Assembly: GCA_002862205.1 (NCBI GenBank)
Contig: PKCN01000312.1
Coordinates: 1 to 64,000 of the forward strand
DNA from: Planctomycetaceae bacterium
GTDB taxonomy: Bacteria; Planctomycetota; Planctomycetia; Pirellulales; Pirellulaceae
Reading direction: 5' to 3'
Length of the DNA stretch: 64,000 nt
A program made the position numbers and the translations under genes. The notes under the pieces were generated by a model, which worked only from the letters and a program-made list of their open reading frames with translations, was not told the DNA's origin and ran no database searches. Below are positions 1-7,900 of the stretch, in pieces (positions within the stretch are counted from its first letter, which is position 1; each line of letters begins with the position of its first letter).

Positions 1-561
1 TCCGCGTTCAATCAGTTTGTCGATCAGTTTCATGATTCCGATCTCACTCACGGGATATCGCTGTCCCTGCATGGCGAGGAACCCTGTGGGATCAAGCCAC
101 AGGGTTTTCAGCCCCAGAAGCAGGCCAACTTCGTGGACGGCCATGGTACCGTCAAAAAGATCGGCACCCCAAATCACTTCCCGGCCTTTGAGATTTTGAG
201 GAGCATCGAAGGCGAGATAAACGCGCATCGGTGCATCATTGTTTTCATTGCGGCACCGCGTTTGTACTTTCATCTGTAGTTCGGATTCCGGACCCATGAC
301 TCCATTGGTGTCGAGTTCCTGTTTGACGAAACGAGCGGTGTAGTCATCCAGTGTCGTCGAGAGGTGTTCTTTGGCTGACTTTGCCATGTCGAGCACGTTG
401 GACATGGTCATCGCAGTGTTGGGTGTCTGCTCAGTGTTCGTTGGTGATGCATTGACCACCTTGTTCGGTGGTTGTTTGAACGATTGGTAGTAGTAATAAC
501 CACCGACCATTCCGACGACGAAACAGATCGCGAAGATTTTCTTTTTTTGCTTTGGAGTCAC
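1..561 (-). CDS. DUF1571 family protein, membrane-anchored, partial
   Basis: The reading frame is open from a GTG at 561 to the window edge, so the C-terminus is missing (187 residues visible). GGAAGG lies about 10 bases before the GTG, which supports that start. The N-terminus is a short basic stretch (KQKKK) followed by a hydrophobic segment (residues ~9-25), so it is probably a signal anchor. After a Thr/Asn/Pro-rich linker comes a domain with DYTARFVKQE, REVIWG, LDPTGFLAMQG and RYPVSEIG, the pattern I know from the DUF1571 family common in planctomycetes. The molecular role is unknown; an envelope protein is inferred. It lies downstream of the secreted-protein gene on the same strand, with a terminator-like hairpin between them. 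Confidence 0.75.
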   Translation of the reverse strand, partial: MTPKQKKKIFAICFVVGMVGGYYYYQSFKQPPNKVVNASPTNTEQTPNTAMTMSNVLDMAKSAKEHLSTTLDDYTARFVKQELDTNGVMGPESELQMKVQTRCRNENNDAPMRVYLAFDAPQNLKGREVIWGADLFDGTMAVHEVGLLLGLKTLWLDPTGFLAMQGQRYPVSEIGIMKLIDKLIERG

Positions 562-603
562 AGCTTTGCCTTCCTTCCGAGTTGGGGCGACTTCACGTAC
601 CAA

Positions 604-640
604 TAGAAAAGACCGCCGGGGAGTCCTCCGACGGTCTTCT
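604..640 (-). terminator. Rho-independent terminator-like hairpin
   Basis: Arms AAGACCG (609-615) and CGGTCTT (632-638) pair, with further CGG/CCG pairing towards the loop. Read on the minus strand the hairpin is followed by TTTTCT. It sits about 55 bases after the stop of the secreted-protein gene at 695 and before the DUF1571 gene. Confidence 0.7.
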
Positions 641-694
641 CAATTTTGATTGACGTTGCATTTCCAAAGAAGATTTTCGTTTGGATAGGGCAGT

Positions 695-2386
695 CTAGAA
701 CTGACCGCCCTGCAAACCCTGCTGATTCTGCTGTACCGCGGCACCAATTGCTTGGAGGATACCTTCGCCGATTTCGAATGAGAACTTTTGACCGTTGTCA
801 ATTTTTTCGACGACGAGACTCATTTCACCGCCATTTGGTGCTCGTGTCAGTGCATCAAGCATGGCAGCGATGGTGTCGTTGGCTTCGATTGACTGGGCAT
901 AAGTAAGCATGGGCAGCATGGTCATGCGCATTTGACCAACAGGTCGATCAGCAGACGTCTTTGTCTTACCAGAGTCGATCAAGTCTTTCATTAACTTGTC
1001 ACTGTCTTTACCAAACGCCAAGTACATGGACTTTGCACCGGTGCCGATGTGGACGCGAAGTTTTTCGCCGAACATGCGGCGTGCTTCATCCGAGGACGCC
1101 GGGATATCAGCTTCAACCAAGTGCATGGTTACACCTTCATATTTGCCGATGTCGAATTTGAACTCGGGTGCACCAGGCTCATTTTCCACTTTGGCTGCGA
1201 CTTCCTTGGCGATTTTTGCCACTTCGTTTCCGTCCGCCACGAAGGCACCGAACACGAATTTGAAACCATCTTCGTCTGCCAGCAGTAACGCACCGAGATC
1301 ACTTTTTCCCTCTGAAGCAGATTTGACCGACAGTTCAATGACCCGATCAACCAAATCGTTGACGTCGTCACGTTGGCTGTCTGAAAGGCCAGCTTGGCTG
1401 TCCAGAGCAGAACGAACGGCTGACAATGATGCCTCCATGCTGGCTTTTGCGTCTTCAATTTGTTCCGGGCTGATAGAAGAGGCTTGATGGAAATAGGCAG
1501 CTGCACCTTCTCGGATGACGGAAGCAAATTGCGATGGGATCGCGCGGCTACCGTCGTACATGGACGCCAGCGTGCTGCCAGCAACCGCCGTGTAGCTGCT
1601 ATCAACTGTTATCTTTTGCTTGGCTTGGTTGATATTGAATCCAAACTGCAATTGATCGGTGTCTTCAATCAGTTGTTCAAGTTGCTTGATGGAGCTTTCG
1701 GCTGCTTCACGACTCGCTTCCGCATTGGGGCCGTCCTGCAGTGCCATCGCCTGCTCAAAGCCCATCTTGAGTTGATCTGTCAACATGTTACGTGTTTCAG
1801 CGGGAATCTGCTGCATTTTCATGCGTAGAGCCAGGTCGTATTTGTTCCCCATGCCCTCAAAGAGGGCGGTAGGATCTTCAGGAGCCAATGCCAGCACGTC
1901 TTTGGCAGTACCCATCACTGCCCAGTCACCCTTCTGTTGAATGTGAACCACATTGGCACCAACGATGATTCTCAGTGTGCCGTCTTTTTCTTCATCGTAT
2001 GGACCGGTCTGTGCTTCCAATCGCTTCAGCACAGTTTTGATGTCGTTGGTTGGTAACAGTACTAGTGGTTGAGGCATCCCATTCACCATCGGAACGACGA
2101 CGCCAATGGGGCGTGTCATATCCATGCCCTGAGTGAAAGTGCCTGCAAGCAGACCAAACATTCCGCCAGCTTGAGCTTGCCCGGCGACTCCGGTGACATA
2201 GTTAATGTCTTGTGTCAATTTGTTGACAGACCCGATGGTCATGACCAGAACTGGCTCGCTGGATGCAGCATCGCTGTCCTGAGCGGTTGCCAAGGGCAAG
2301 ATTGAGGTGGGAGCCGACAGTAGTAGCCCCACGGCCATCGCAGAGGCCAAAAAGCCGCGGCGAATCAAACGATTCGAGAACACCAT
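695..2386 (-). CDS. Secreted protein of unknown function (563 aa)
   Basis: The start is placed at the ATG at 2386 because AGGAAGG lies 8 bases upstream. A longer reading to 2428 has no such site. The N-terminus (MVFSNRLIRRGFLASAMAVG) is basic then hydrophobic, ending near ATAQD, a typical signal peptide with an AxA-like cleavage site. The mature part is rich in Ala, Glu, Asp, Gln and Met, with helical, possibly coiled segments around residues 215-340, and no motif that I can name. The C-terminus is Gln/Gly-rich. Periplasmic or surface location is inferred. It follows infA on the same strand after about 350 bases and has its own terminator-like hairpin, so it is probably transcribed alone. I do not recognise a function. 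Confidence 0.75.
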   Translation of the reverse strand: MVFSNRLIRRGFLASAMAVGLLLSAPTSILPLATAQDSDAASSEPVLVMTIGSVNKLTQDINYVTGVAGQAQAGGMFGLLAGTFTQGMDMTRPIGVVVPMVNGMPQPLVLLPTNDIKTVLKRLEAQTGPYDEEKDGTLRIIVGANVVHIQQKGDWAVMGTAKDVLALAPEDPTALFEGMGNKYDLALRMKMQQIPAETRNMLTDQLKMGFEQAMALQDGPNAEASREAAESSIKQLEQLIEDTDQLQFGFNINQAKQKITVDSSYTAVAGSTLASMYDGSRAIPSQFASVIREGAAAYFHQASSISPEQIEDAKASMEASLSAVRSALDSQAGLSDSQRDDVNDLVDRVIELSVKSASEGKSDLGALLLADEDGFKFVFGAFVADGNEVAKIAKEVAAKVENEPGAPEFKFDIGKYEGVTMHLVEADIPASSDEARRMFGEKLRVHIGTGAKSMYLAFGKDSDKLMKDLIDSGKTKTSADRPVGQMRMTMLPMLTYAQSIEANDTIAAMLDALTRAPNGGEMSLVVEKIDNGQKFSFEIGEGILQAIGAAVQQNQQGLQGGQF

Positions 2387-2734
2387 TGTAAAAACCTTCC
2401 TCTGGGAAGCAGTGACCAGCGGAGCCAAGCGCCCGCCGGCGTATTGGAATTGGACAGACTAGGATTTCGAACACAGGAGCGGCGATTTGCAATCAAAACG
2501 AACTACAAAGACCGTTCGCCCCCAAGAGCTCGGTTACCTTTATATACCCTTGAACCGTTTCGACGGTTTCGGGCCTACTCTAAAAAAAGACAACTTTGAC
2601 TTGGCGGCAAGTTATCTACCTTCAGGCGCATTAAACCAGAACTGAGTGCAATAAGAGGTAAAAACCGAACTCATCAAGATTTTACCGGGATGTCGCTCAC
2701 ATCCTTTGCTCCCTCTCTGGAAGGGTCTGCTGTT
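2387..2734. other. Intergenic region between infA and the secreted-protein gene
   Basis: About 350 bases with no gene I can support. It carries the ribosome-binding site of the gene starting at 2386 and presumably its promoter. An A-rich run (CTAAAAAAAGAC) is at about 2580. No clear -35/-10 pair could be defended by eye. Confidence 0.4.
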
Positions 2735-2962
2735 CTATCTCTCTCGATAGACGATGCGACCCTTTGTGAGGTCGTAAGGCGAGAGTTCTACTCTCACCTT
2801 GTCACCGGGTACGATTCGGATGAAGTGTTTTCGCATTCGACCCGCAACGTGAGCCATCACTTCGCTGCCTGTTTCCAGTTGCACACGAAATCGCGTATTC
2901 GCCAATGCTTGCGTGACGGTTCCTTCGACTTCGAAGGCCTCTTCTTTATTTCCCAAAACCAA
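2735..2962 (-). CDS. infA: Translation initiation factor IF-1
   Basis: IF-1 binds the ribosomal A site of the 30S subunit and modulates IF-2 and IF-3 during initiation. The 75-residue product is a single S1/OB-fold domain with the family signatures [31 protein letters not shown] and [14 protein letters not shown]. Its length matches the usual 71-75 residues. It lies downstream of rplM and rpsI on the same strand rather than in the spc ribosomal operon, with about 265 bases including two hairpins in between, so it may have its own promoter. Confidence 0.96.
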   Translation of the reverse strand: MVLGNKEEAFEVEGTVTQALANTRFRVQLETGSEVMAHVAGRMRKHFIRIVPGDKVRVELSPYDLTKGRIVYRER

Positions 2963-3109
2963 ACCTCAAATCAGGAATCGCTCTCGAAGGTGATACGAGA
3001 TTACCAGTCAACCGGTTGTATCGATGTTCGAGAGAGTGGCACTGACACTATTCACATCGGAATGGTCAAGCGAGAGCCACAAGTTCAACTATGAGCACAA
3101 AATGCGCTG

Positions 3110-3134
3110 CCCGCACGATGGTGCGGGACATTTT
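3110..3134 (+). terminator. Intrinsic terminator-like hairpin facing the plus strand
   Basis: A perfect 7-bp stem, CCCGCAC (3110-3116) and GTGCGGG (3121-3127), with a GATG loop, is followed on the plus strand by ACATTTTTT. The T-run is on the strand opposite to the neighbouring genes. Read on the minus strand the hairpin is preceded by A6 and followed only by CAGCGCATTTT. Confidence 0.5.
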
Positions 3135-3139
3135 TTCCA

Positions 3140-3161
3140 TGTCACCCCCCGAGAGGTGACA
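3140..3161. repeat. Short perfect inverted repeat between rpsI and infA
   Basis: TGTCACC (3140-3146) pairs with GGTGACA (3155-3161) across an 8-base loop. It lies 66 bases after the rpsI stop and next to the second hairpin at 3110. It may be a 3' stabiliser or attenuator of the rplM-rpsI message; there is no T-run on the minus side. Confidence 0.5.
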
Positions 3162-3227
3162 CATTGATGTCCTCTAAAACCTTGGGCTCAAGCATCTCGG
3201 CGAGGCGATCAGGAAAACACAAACGAG

Positions 3228-3641
3228 TTATCGTTTGCTGAACTGGACGCCGCGACGAGCACCTCGAAGGCCAGGCTTCTTACGTTCTTTCATACGCGAA
3301 TCACGAGTCAGGAACCCGCCTTCGCGAAGCGTTTCATGCATTGTTTCGTCCAAGCTGACCAACGCCCGTGCCAGACCCATCCGAACGGCACCGCTTTGAC
3401 CGGTCATGCCCCCGCCTGAGACTCGAACCAAAACGTCGACCTGATCGGCTTTCTCGACGGCCGAAAGAGTCGCCACGATCGCAGCTTGGTGCTGGTCATT
3501 GACGAAATAGTCAGCCATTGGCTTACGGTTGACGGTGATCGTTCCACTTCCGGGGCGTACACGTACACGAGCTACGCTACTTTTTCGTCGGCCTGTGCCG
3601 AGTGCATCTCCGGAAATCTTGTCCTTTTTGACGGCGACCAT
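3228..3641 (-). CDS. rpsI: 30S ribosomal protein S9
   Basis: S9 binds the 3' major domain of 16S rRNA in the head of the small subunit, and its C-terminal tail reaches the P-site tRNA. The 137-residue product shows GTGRRKSSVARVR near the N-terminus, GGGMTGQSGAVRMGLARAL in the middle and the basic tail ending in QFSKR, all standard for S9. It lies 58 bases after rplM, the usual L13-S9 pair, so co-transcription from the rplM promoter is expected. Confidence 0.97.
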   Translation of the reverse strand: MVAVKKDKISGDALGTGRRKSSVARVRVRPGSGTITVNRKPMADYFVNDQHQAAIVATLSAVEKADQVDVLVRVSGGGMTGQSGAVRMGLARALVSLDETMHETLREGGFLTRDSRMKERKKPGLRGARRGVQFSKR

Positions 3642-3699
3642 AGGTTCAAATGCTGCTTAGGGGGTGTGTTGATGGGAGTACGTTTCGCAAGTCTCTCGA

Positions 3700-4152
3700 T
3701 TACGAGATTTTCTTGCCAGTTCGCTGAAGGGTTTCAGGCTGTTGTGCGGTGTGCGGGTGATCAGGGCCCGCGTAGATCTTCAATTTCTTGATCATCTGAT
3801 ACGCCAACTTGTTCTTCGGGAGCATCCGACGAACTGCGTGGTAGATCAAATCTTCCGGCTTACGTTCTTTCCTGTCGCCGTAACTCTCGAGCCGAAGTCC
3901 GGGGTAGCCGGTGTACCAGGTGTAGTGTCGGTCATCCATTTTCTTGCCGGTCATTCCGACTTTTTCTGCGTTCACGACGATGACAAAGTCGCCGCAATCA
4001 ACATGGGGCGTGTAGATGGGACGATGCTTACCCATCAGGACGACAGCGATATCACTTGCAAGTCGACCGAGGATTTCGTCGGATGCGTCGACGACATGCC
4101 ACTGTTGTTCGACTTGGCCTGGTTTGGCCATGGTTGTTGGTTGAGCCACCAC
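3700..4152 (-). CDS. rplM: 50S ribosomal protein L13
   Basis: L13 is an early-assembly protein of the large subunit. The 150-residue product contains QWHVVDASDEILGRLAS, the HVDCGDFVIVVNAEKV stretch and the HYTWYTGYPGLR region, followed by the VRRMLPKNKL segment typical of L13. ATG codons at 4152 and 4131 (MAKPGQ) are both possible starts; the second would give the more usual N-terminus. It heads the rplM-rpsI pair. Confidence 0.97.
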   Translation of the reverse strand: MVAQPTTMAKPGQVEQQWHVVDASDEILGRLASDIAVVLMGKHRPIYTPHVDCGDFVIVVNAEKVGMTGKKMDDRHYTWYTGYPGLRLESYGDRKERKPEDLIYHAVRRMLPKNKLAYQMIKKLKIYAGPDHPHTAQQPETLQRTGKKIS

Positions 4153-4376
4153 GGAATTGACTTATGGTTTGAATGGATCGAAATCGAAAACCGCCAAAAA
4201 CGGCAGAATGCCGGAGTGCGGGGAATCGAGGAATTTATCGAGCGTCGCCTTGCTGGGCAAGGCCTTTCGAGCCGATTCAGCATGAAAACGGCTCCAGATT
4301 CGTGTTCCGGGCCAAATTTTTTGCCTGAATGGCCCGGTGAGCTGCCATTGGAACGGTTTCACCCCATTTTTGGGAA

Positions 4377-5852
4377 TCACAAGAGTCGGTCAGGTCCGAA
4401 ACGCTCGACATACTTTTTCAGGCGTAGTTTCTTGCTTGCGGATTCACTCGTCATGTATCTCACGCTGCCGAAAATTGGGCGTTTTGGGCCCCAAGCACGG
4501 TCATACCGCCCCAACACCCAGAAGATTCCGTTGTACGAGTTGGGATCCCGACCATCGAGTCCATACTTGTTATTCAACTCGATCATGATCGAGAGTGCCT
4601 GCTGCGGCGATTCGGTCCAGTGCAGAATTTTCTTTCCCCAGAGCATCCGCATGTAGTTGTGCATCACACCGGTCTCCACCAGCTCGCGTTGTGCAGCATT
4701 CCAGAGCGGGTCCGCTGTCCTGGCGTTCTCGAATTCCTCCAACGTGTAAACGTAGGGACGCTCGTCCTGGGCATGCTCATCGAGCGTTTTTTGAGCCCAA
4801 TTGGGCAGAGACTCAAACTTGTCATAGTTGTGCGGTTGCCTGAAGCTGAGGTTGAAACCCATTTCACGCCAAGTCAGCACTTGGTCGAGAAATGCCTCCG
4901 CTGGTTCGCTTGTGTTCCAAAACCCGTGGTTCTTTCCGTTGGCAGGCGAAGCTTGATCAGGCGTCCAGTTTTCCTTTTCGAGCATTTTTTGAACGATTTC
5001 ATGTGCAGAGATATGACCGAAATGAAGGTGTGGGCTGAGGCCTGTTGTGACCTTTTCGTCTGGATGGTTGCGGTCATCTCCGTAGAGCGACAGGTCACGA
5101 TTGACAAACTGATCGAGCCGCGATTTGGCATCCAATGAACCACCAGCGACCGTGTTGCTGATCTTGACCCCATGGTCAATCGGAAGGCTCGTGATTCCGC
5201 CCCCATCCAGCAGGTAATTCAGGTCCGCTGGTGACCATTTCTCCAGAATCTTTCTGGGCAATGCATCGAGGCGAGGAAGTTTGATTCCCCGGAGAGGATC
5301 CACTTTTGGCATTTCCATCAGATTGTCTAGGATGTTTTTTTGCATCCAACGTCGATAACTGTGGGCTACTGTGAAGGTGCGTTCGGGCGCGCGAAGTGGC
5401 ATCACCCCATTACTGTCCACCAACTCCAGTCTTGCCGGCAGGCGATTCCGTGCTACACGGATCATCGTGGGGTGAAAGAAGCAGGGGTACTCGTCCGTCA
5501 CAATCGTGCAAGCTCTTGATGCCAATTCATGTAGTAAAGGCGATGCGCTCCCCACCTCCGTTTCAACGAACGGAAAGTACGTGACGGCTCGCTTGGCGAA
5601 AGAGTTCTGGTTGTCTCGCATCCCCTCGATCACGAATCGGTGGAGCCGATCGCTGGCCCAGCGATAGCGTAGACGCAATGGTTCAAAAACAATCAATGGC
5701 TTGCCGAACTGCCGAGATCGATCGATCGCGTGCTGCAGAGCAAAATTGTAGTTGAGCCGTCGAAAGGCCGTCATCCAATAAAGAACGTAGTCGCCATCCT
5801 CCCGTATCGGATGGTCATTGGCGTGCGTATGCCGTATCGAAGGAATCGCCAT
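4377..5852 (-). CDS. phr: Deoxyribodipyrimidine photolyase, class II type
   Basis: This flavoenzyme uses light to split cyclobutane pyrimidine dimers in DNA. The 491-residue product has the N-terminal photolyase domain (YVLYWMTAFRRLNYNFALQH) and a C-terminal FAD-binding half with DPLWNAAQRELVETG, NYMRMLWGKKILHWT, LDGRDPNSYNG and FGSVRYMT. These match class II CPD photolyases rather than the E. coli PhrB type. The start ATG at 5852 gives a sensible N-terminus (MAIPSIRHTH). It lies about 220 bases upstream of rplM on the same strand but is functionally unrelated. An upstream gap of 450 bases should hold its promoter. Confidence 0.9.
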   Translation of the reverse strand: MAIPSIRHTHANDHPIREDGDYVLYWMTAFRRLNYNFALQHAIDRSRQFGKPLIVFEPLRLRYRWASDRLHRFVIEGMRDNQNSFAKRAVTYFPFVETEVGSASPLLHELASRACTIVTDEYPCFFHPTMIRVARNRLPARLELVDSNGVMPLRAPERTFTVAHSYRRWMQKNILDNLMEMPKVDPLRGIKLPRLDALPRKILEKWSPADLNYLLDGGGITSLPIDHGVKISNTVAGGSLDAKSRLDQFVNRDLSLYGDDRNHPDEKVTTGLSPHLHFGHISAHEIVQKMLEKENWTPDQASPANGKNHGFWNTSEPAEAFLDQVLTWREMGFNLSFRQPHNYDKFESLPNWAQKTLDEHAQDERPYVYTLEEFENARTADPLWNAAQRELVETGVMHNYMRMLWGKKILHWTESPQQALSIMIELNNKYGLDGRDPNSYNGIFWVLGRYDRAWGPKRPIFGSVRYMTSESASKKLRLKKYVERFGPDRLL

Positions 5853-6210
5853 CAGTCATTCAGATCAGGTGAGTGTTGAGTTGAAAGTGGCACTGAACCC
5901 ATTTTTTGAGCCCTGACTCAGACAGCACCGGTTGAGTCAGTTTCGTGCCGGACAATCACTGGAGCGGTATTTGTTACTGGTGATCTGAAGAAGGATAATC
6001 TTGATAACAAGCTCGATCAGACATCAGCAAACGCAGGGAACATTTCAGCGCTTGAGGGAATTGTACTGAACGGGGTAGCCACCCTCGCACTCCATTGGGC
6101 GGGATTGAGTGGCCAGTGAATTAAGCAGCCAGTGGTGTCGTTTTTTCCAGCGGCCGGTCGGCTTGGTCGTGACCGCTTGGTTGTGTCTGGCTGCGGTCAA
6201 CTGAGGGCTT
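5853..6210. other. Gene-free region upstream of the photolyase gene
   Basis: No coding region I can support. It contains several short repeated phrases (ggccagtg, cagccagtgg, ggccggtcgg around 6110-6170) and leads into the 17-bp tandem array at 6211. It presumably holds the photolyase promoter. Confidence 0.4.
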
Positions 6211-6278
6211 CAGATGAAACGGGGCTTCAGATGAAACGGGGCCTCAGATGAAACGGGGCCTCAGATGAAACGGGGCTC
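6211..6278. repeat. Four tandem copies of a 17-bp repeat
   Basis: The unit cagatgaaacggggcyt repeats at 6211-6227, 6228-6244, 6245-6261 and 6262-6278 with changes only in the last two or three bases. There are no spacers, so it is not a CRISPR. It ends 28 bases from the stop codon of the receiver-HATPase gene (minus strand). Confidence 0.92.
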
Positions 6279-6305
6279 GGCTATTGGGATGACTCTCTGC
6301 GATTT

Positions 6306-7235
6306 TCATTCGTCACTGTCATTGGATTCTTCGCCGTTGCCTGTCACTTTCCGTTTACGCATGCGAATTTCATTTCCGACCTCATTATGGCTGACTTCAT
6401 CCATGAAGGCGTTGATCAGTAATAATCCACGGCCACCGGCACGTTCGATATTTTCCGGATCGGTGGGGTCACGTAATGCTGCAGCGTCAAACCCAGGACC
6501 ATCATCGCGGATGATGAAGATAATTTCTTCGCTAGTTGCTTCCAGCTTGATCGTGACTTTTCGATCACGATAGGGAGCTCGCTCTTTTCGTTCCGCAATC
6601 ATGTTGACGTAAGGCGTTCCGTTATCGCTTTGTCGCAGTTCCGAGGAAACTTCGAGATTTCCATGAATCATCGCATTCAAGAGGGCTTCATCCAAAGCCA
6701 TGGCGATCTGCATTCTTTCGCCTTCATCGAACAGGTCGAGTTCGACCATCGGCAATTCGAGTCTCGAAATGATATCCGGAATTTGAGATTCATCGTTCGC
6801 GACTTCCAGCGTGATGTTGCTTTCCACCGCATTTTGGGCAACCTGTGGGACAGCTTTGGTAGCTTTGTTGACCGCCATCACCTGCTGAAGCACTGGAATC
6901 AGGGTGTCGTTAAGTTCTCGTTTGGGCACGTAGCTCGCCGCACCTGCTTTTAGTGCCTGACTCGCAATTTCTTCGCTGCCTTGACTGGTCGTGAGGATGA
7001 CAGGAAGCGATGGCATCGACTCTTTGAGTGAGGCAACCAATTCCAGACCATTCATCTCGGGCATCTGCAAATCAGTGACGACCAGCAGTGGCATTGTCTC
7101 TTCGATGGAAGCAATTGCTTGAATGCCATCCATGGCGGATTGGACGACGAAACCCTCTTTCTCGAGCAAGAACTGAATTTGCCGGAGTTGTGTTGGACTG
7201 TCGTCCACGACGAGGATGTGCGAAGGGTCAGGCAT
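6306..7235 (-). CDS. Response-regulator receiver fused to an RsbW-like HATPase
   Basis: Residues 1-120 are a CheY-like receiver: acidic pair D11/D12, phospho-acceptor D55 in VVTDLQMPEMNG, and K105. Residues ~155-295 are a GHKL ATPase of the anti-sigma-factor/serine-kinase type: N-box with E183 and N187 (ALDEALLNAMIHGN), RDDGPGFD at 243-250, and GGRGLLLI at 267. There is no histidine-kinase H-box. The architecture suggests that phosphorylation at D55 switches a protein kinase or anti-sigma activity in a partner-switching pathway; this is inference. No anti-anti-sigma or phosphatase gene is adjacent. The 17-bp tandem array lies just after its stop. Confidence 0.85.
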   Translation of the reverse strand: MPDPSHILVVDDSPTQLRQIQFLLEKEGFVVQSAMDGIQAIASIEETMPLLVVTDLQMPEMNGLELVASLKESMPSLPVILTTSQGSEEIASQALKAGAASYVPKRELNDTLIPVLQQVMAVNKATKAVPQVAQNAVESNITLEVANDESQIPDIISRLELPMVELDLFDEGERMQIAMALDEALLNAMIHGNLEVSSELRQSDNGTPYVNMIAERKERAPYRDRKVTIKLEATSEEIIFIIRDDGPGFDAAALRDPTDPENIERAGGRGLLLINAFMDEVSHNEVGNEIRMRKRKVTGNGEESNDSDE

Positions 7236-7900
7236 AAGTTTTTAATCAGTCGGCGTCGATCGCTTCAGACTCATTGTCTTGTAAGTTCGTTCAATGCGAT
7301 TGGGATATGGGAGTGCTGTTGGCCGGGCCCACTAACCCAAGGAGGTATCGGTGATGTTGGCAATAATCCTTCATGTCCTCATCTCCGGGATGGATTTTCG
7401 GCAAATATAACTGGTTGAAACTCGGGTTTTGGCGTCTGTTCCCAAAGAACGTCGGTAGGGCTGCAAGGACTCGCCCGATATCACCAGTTACGACTGTATT
7501 GTGGATTCCCATTGACGAATGCGACAGTGGGCAGTTTGTGACGGTTAGTGAGCGTTGTGCGGCCGATGTTGGGGGGGCTTCGACGGGGTTCATCGTCCGT
7601 CTAGCACCAATCCGTTCACTAGTCTAGCTTCTGAGTTGGACTTGTGTGTTGAAATGCCGGGCCGGAACTTCCACAAGCTTTCAAATCAGTACGTGAACGC
7701 TGCAATCACAGACAGCTTCATCTGTAGTAGGATGCTGGTTTGCCATGCCAACGCTGATGTTTGTCCCGGTCACAGTCTATGCTGTGTGATTCCCGTCGCT
7801 GTGAGCGAGTTGTTTTCTCGCTACTGGCTGTTTTTGATCGAAAGTTATTTACGGATTTGGGGGGCGATCTTCGCTCCGGAATACTACCGAGAAATCAGCA
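7236..7900. other. Gene-poor region before the prepilin peptidase gene
   Basis: About 665 bases between divergent genes with no recognisable product on either strand. A perfect AAGGAGGT lies at 7339-7346, followed 7 bases later by an ATG that opens only an 18-codon frame (MLAIILHVLISGMDFRQI). A minus-strand frame of 100 codons (7291-7593) has no family resemblance. No tRNA was seen. Confidence 0.45.

Noticed and set aside
996-1487. Plus-strand frame of 163 codons inside the secreted-protein gene
   Set aside because: It is antisense to a gene with a signal peptide, a good ribosome-binding site and a terminator, and has no family resemblance.
2690-3094. Plus-strand frame of 134 codons over infA
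   Set aside because: It has no recognisable domain and is a reverse-strand shadow of infA; only the terminator behind it is kept as an observation.
6211-6278. Possible CRISPR array
   Set aside because: The 17-bp units are contiguous without spacers, and no cas gene is present.
7291-7593. Minus-strand frame of 100 codons before the prepilin peptidase gene
   Set aside because: It has no family resemblance or supporting start signal.
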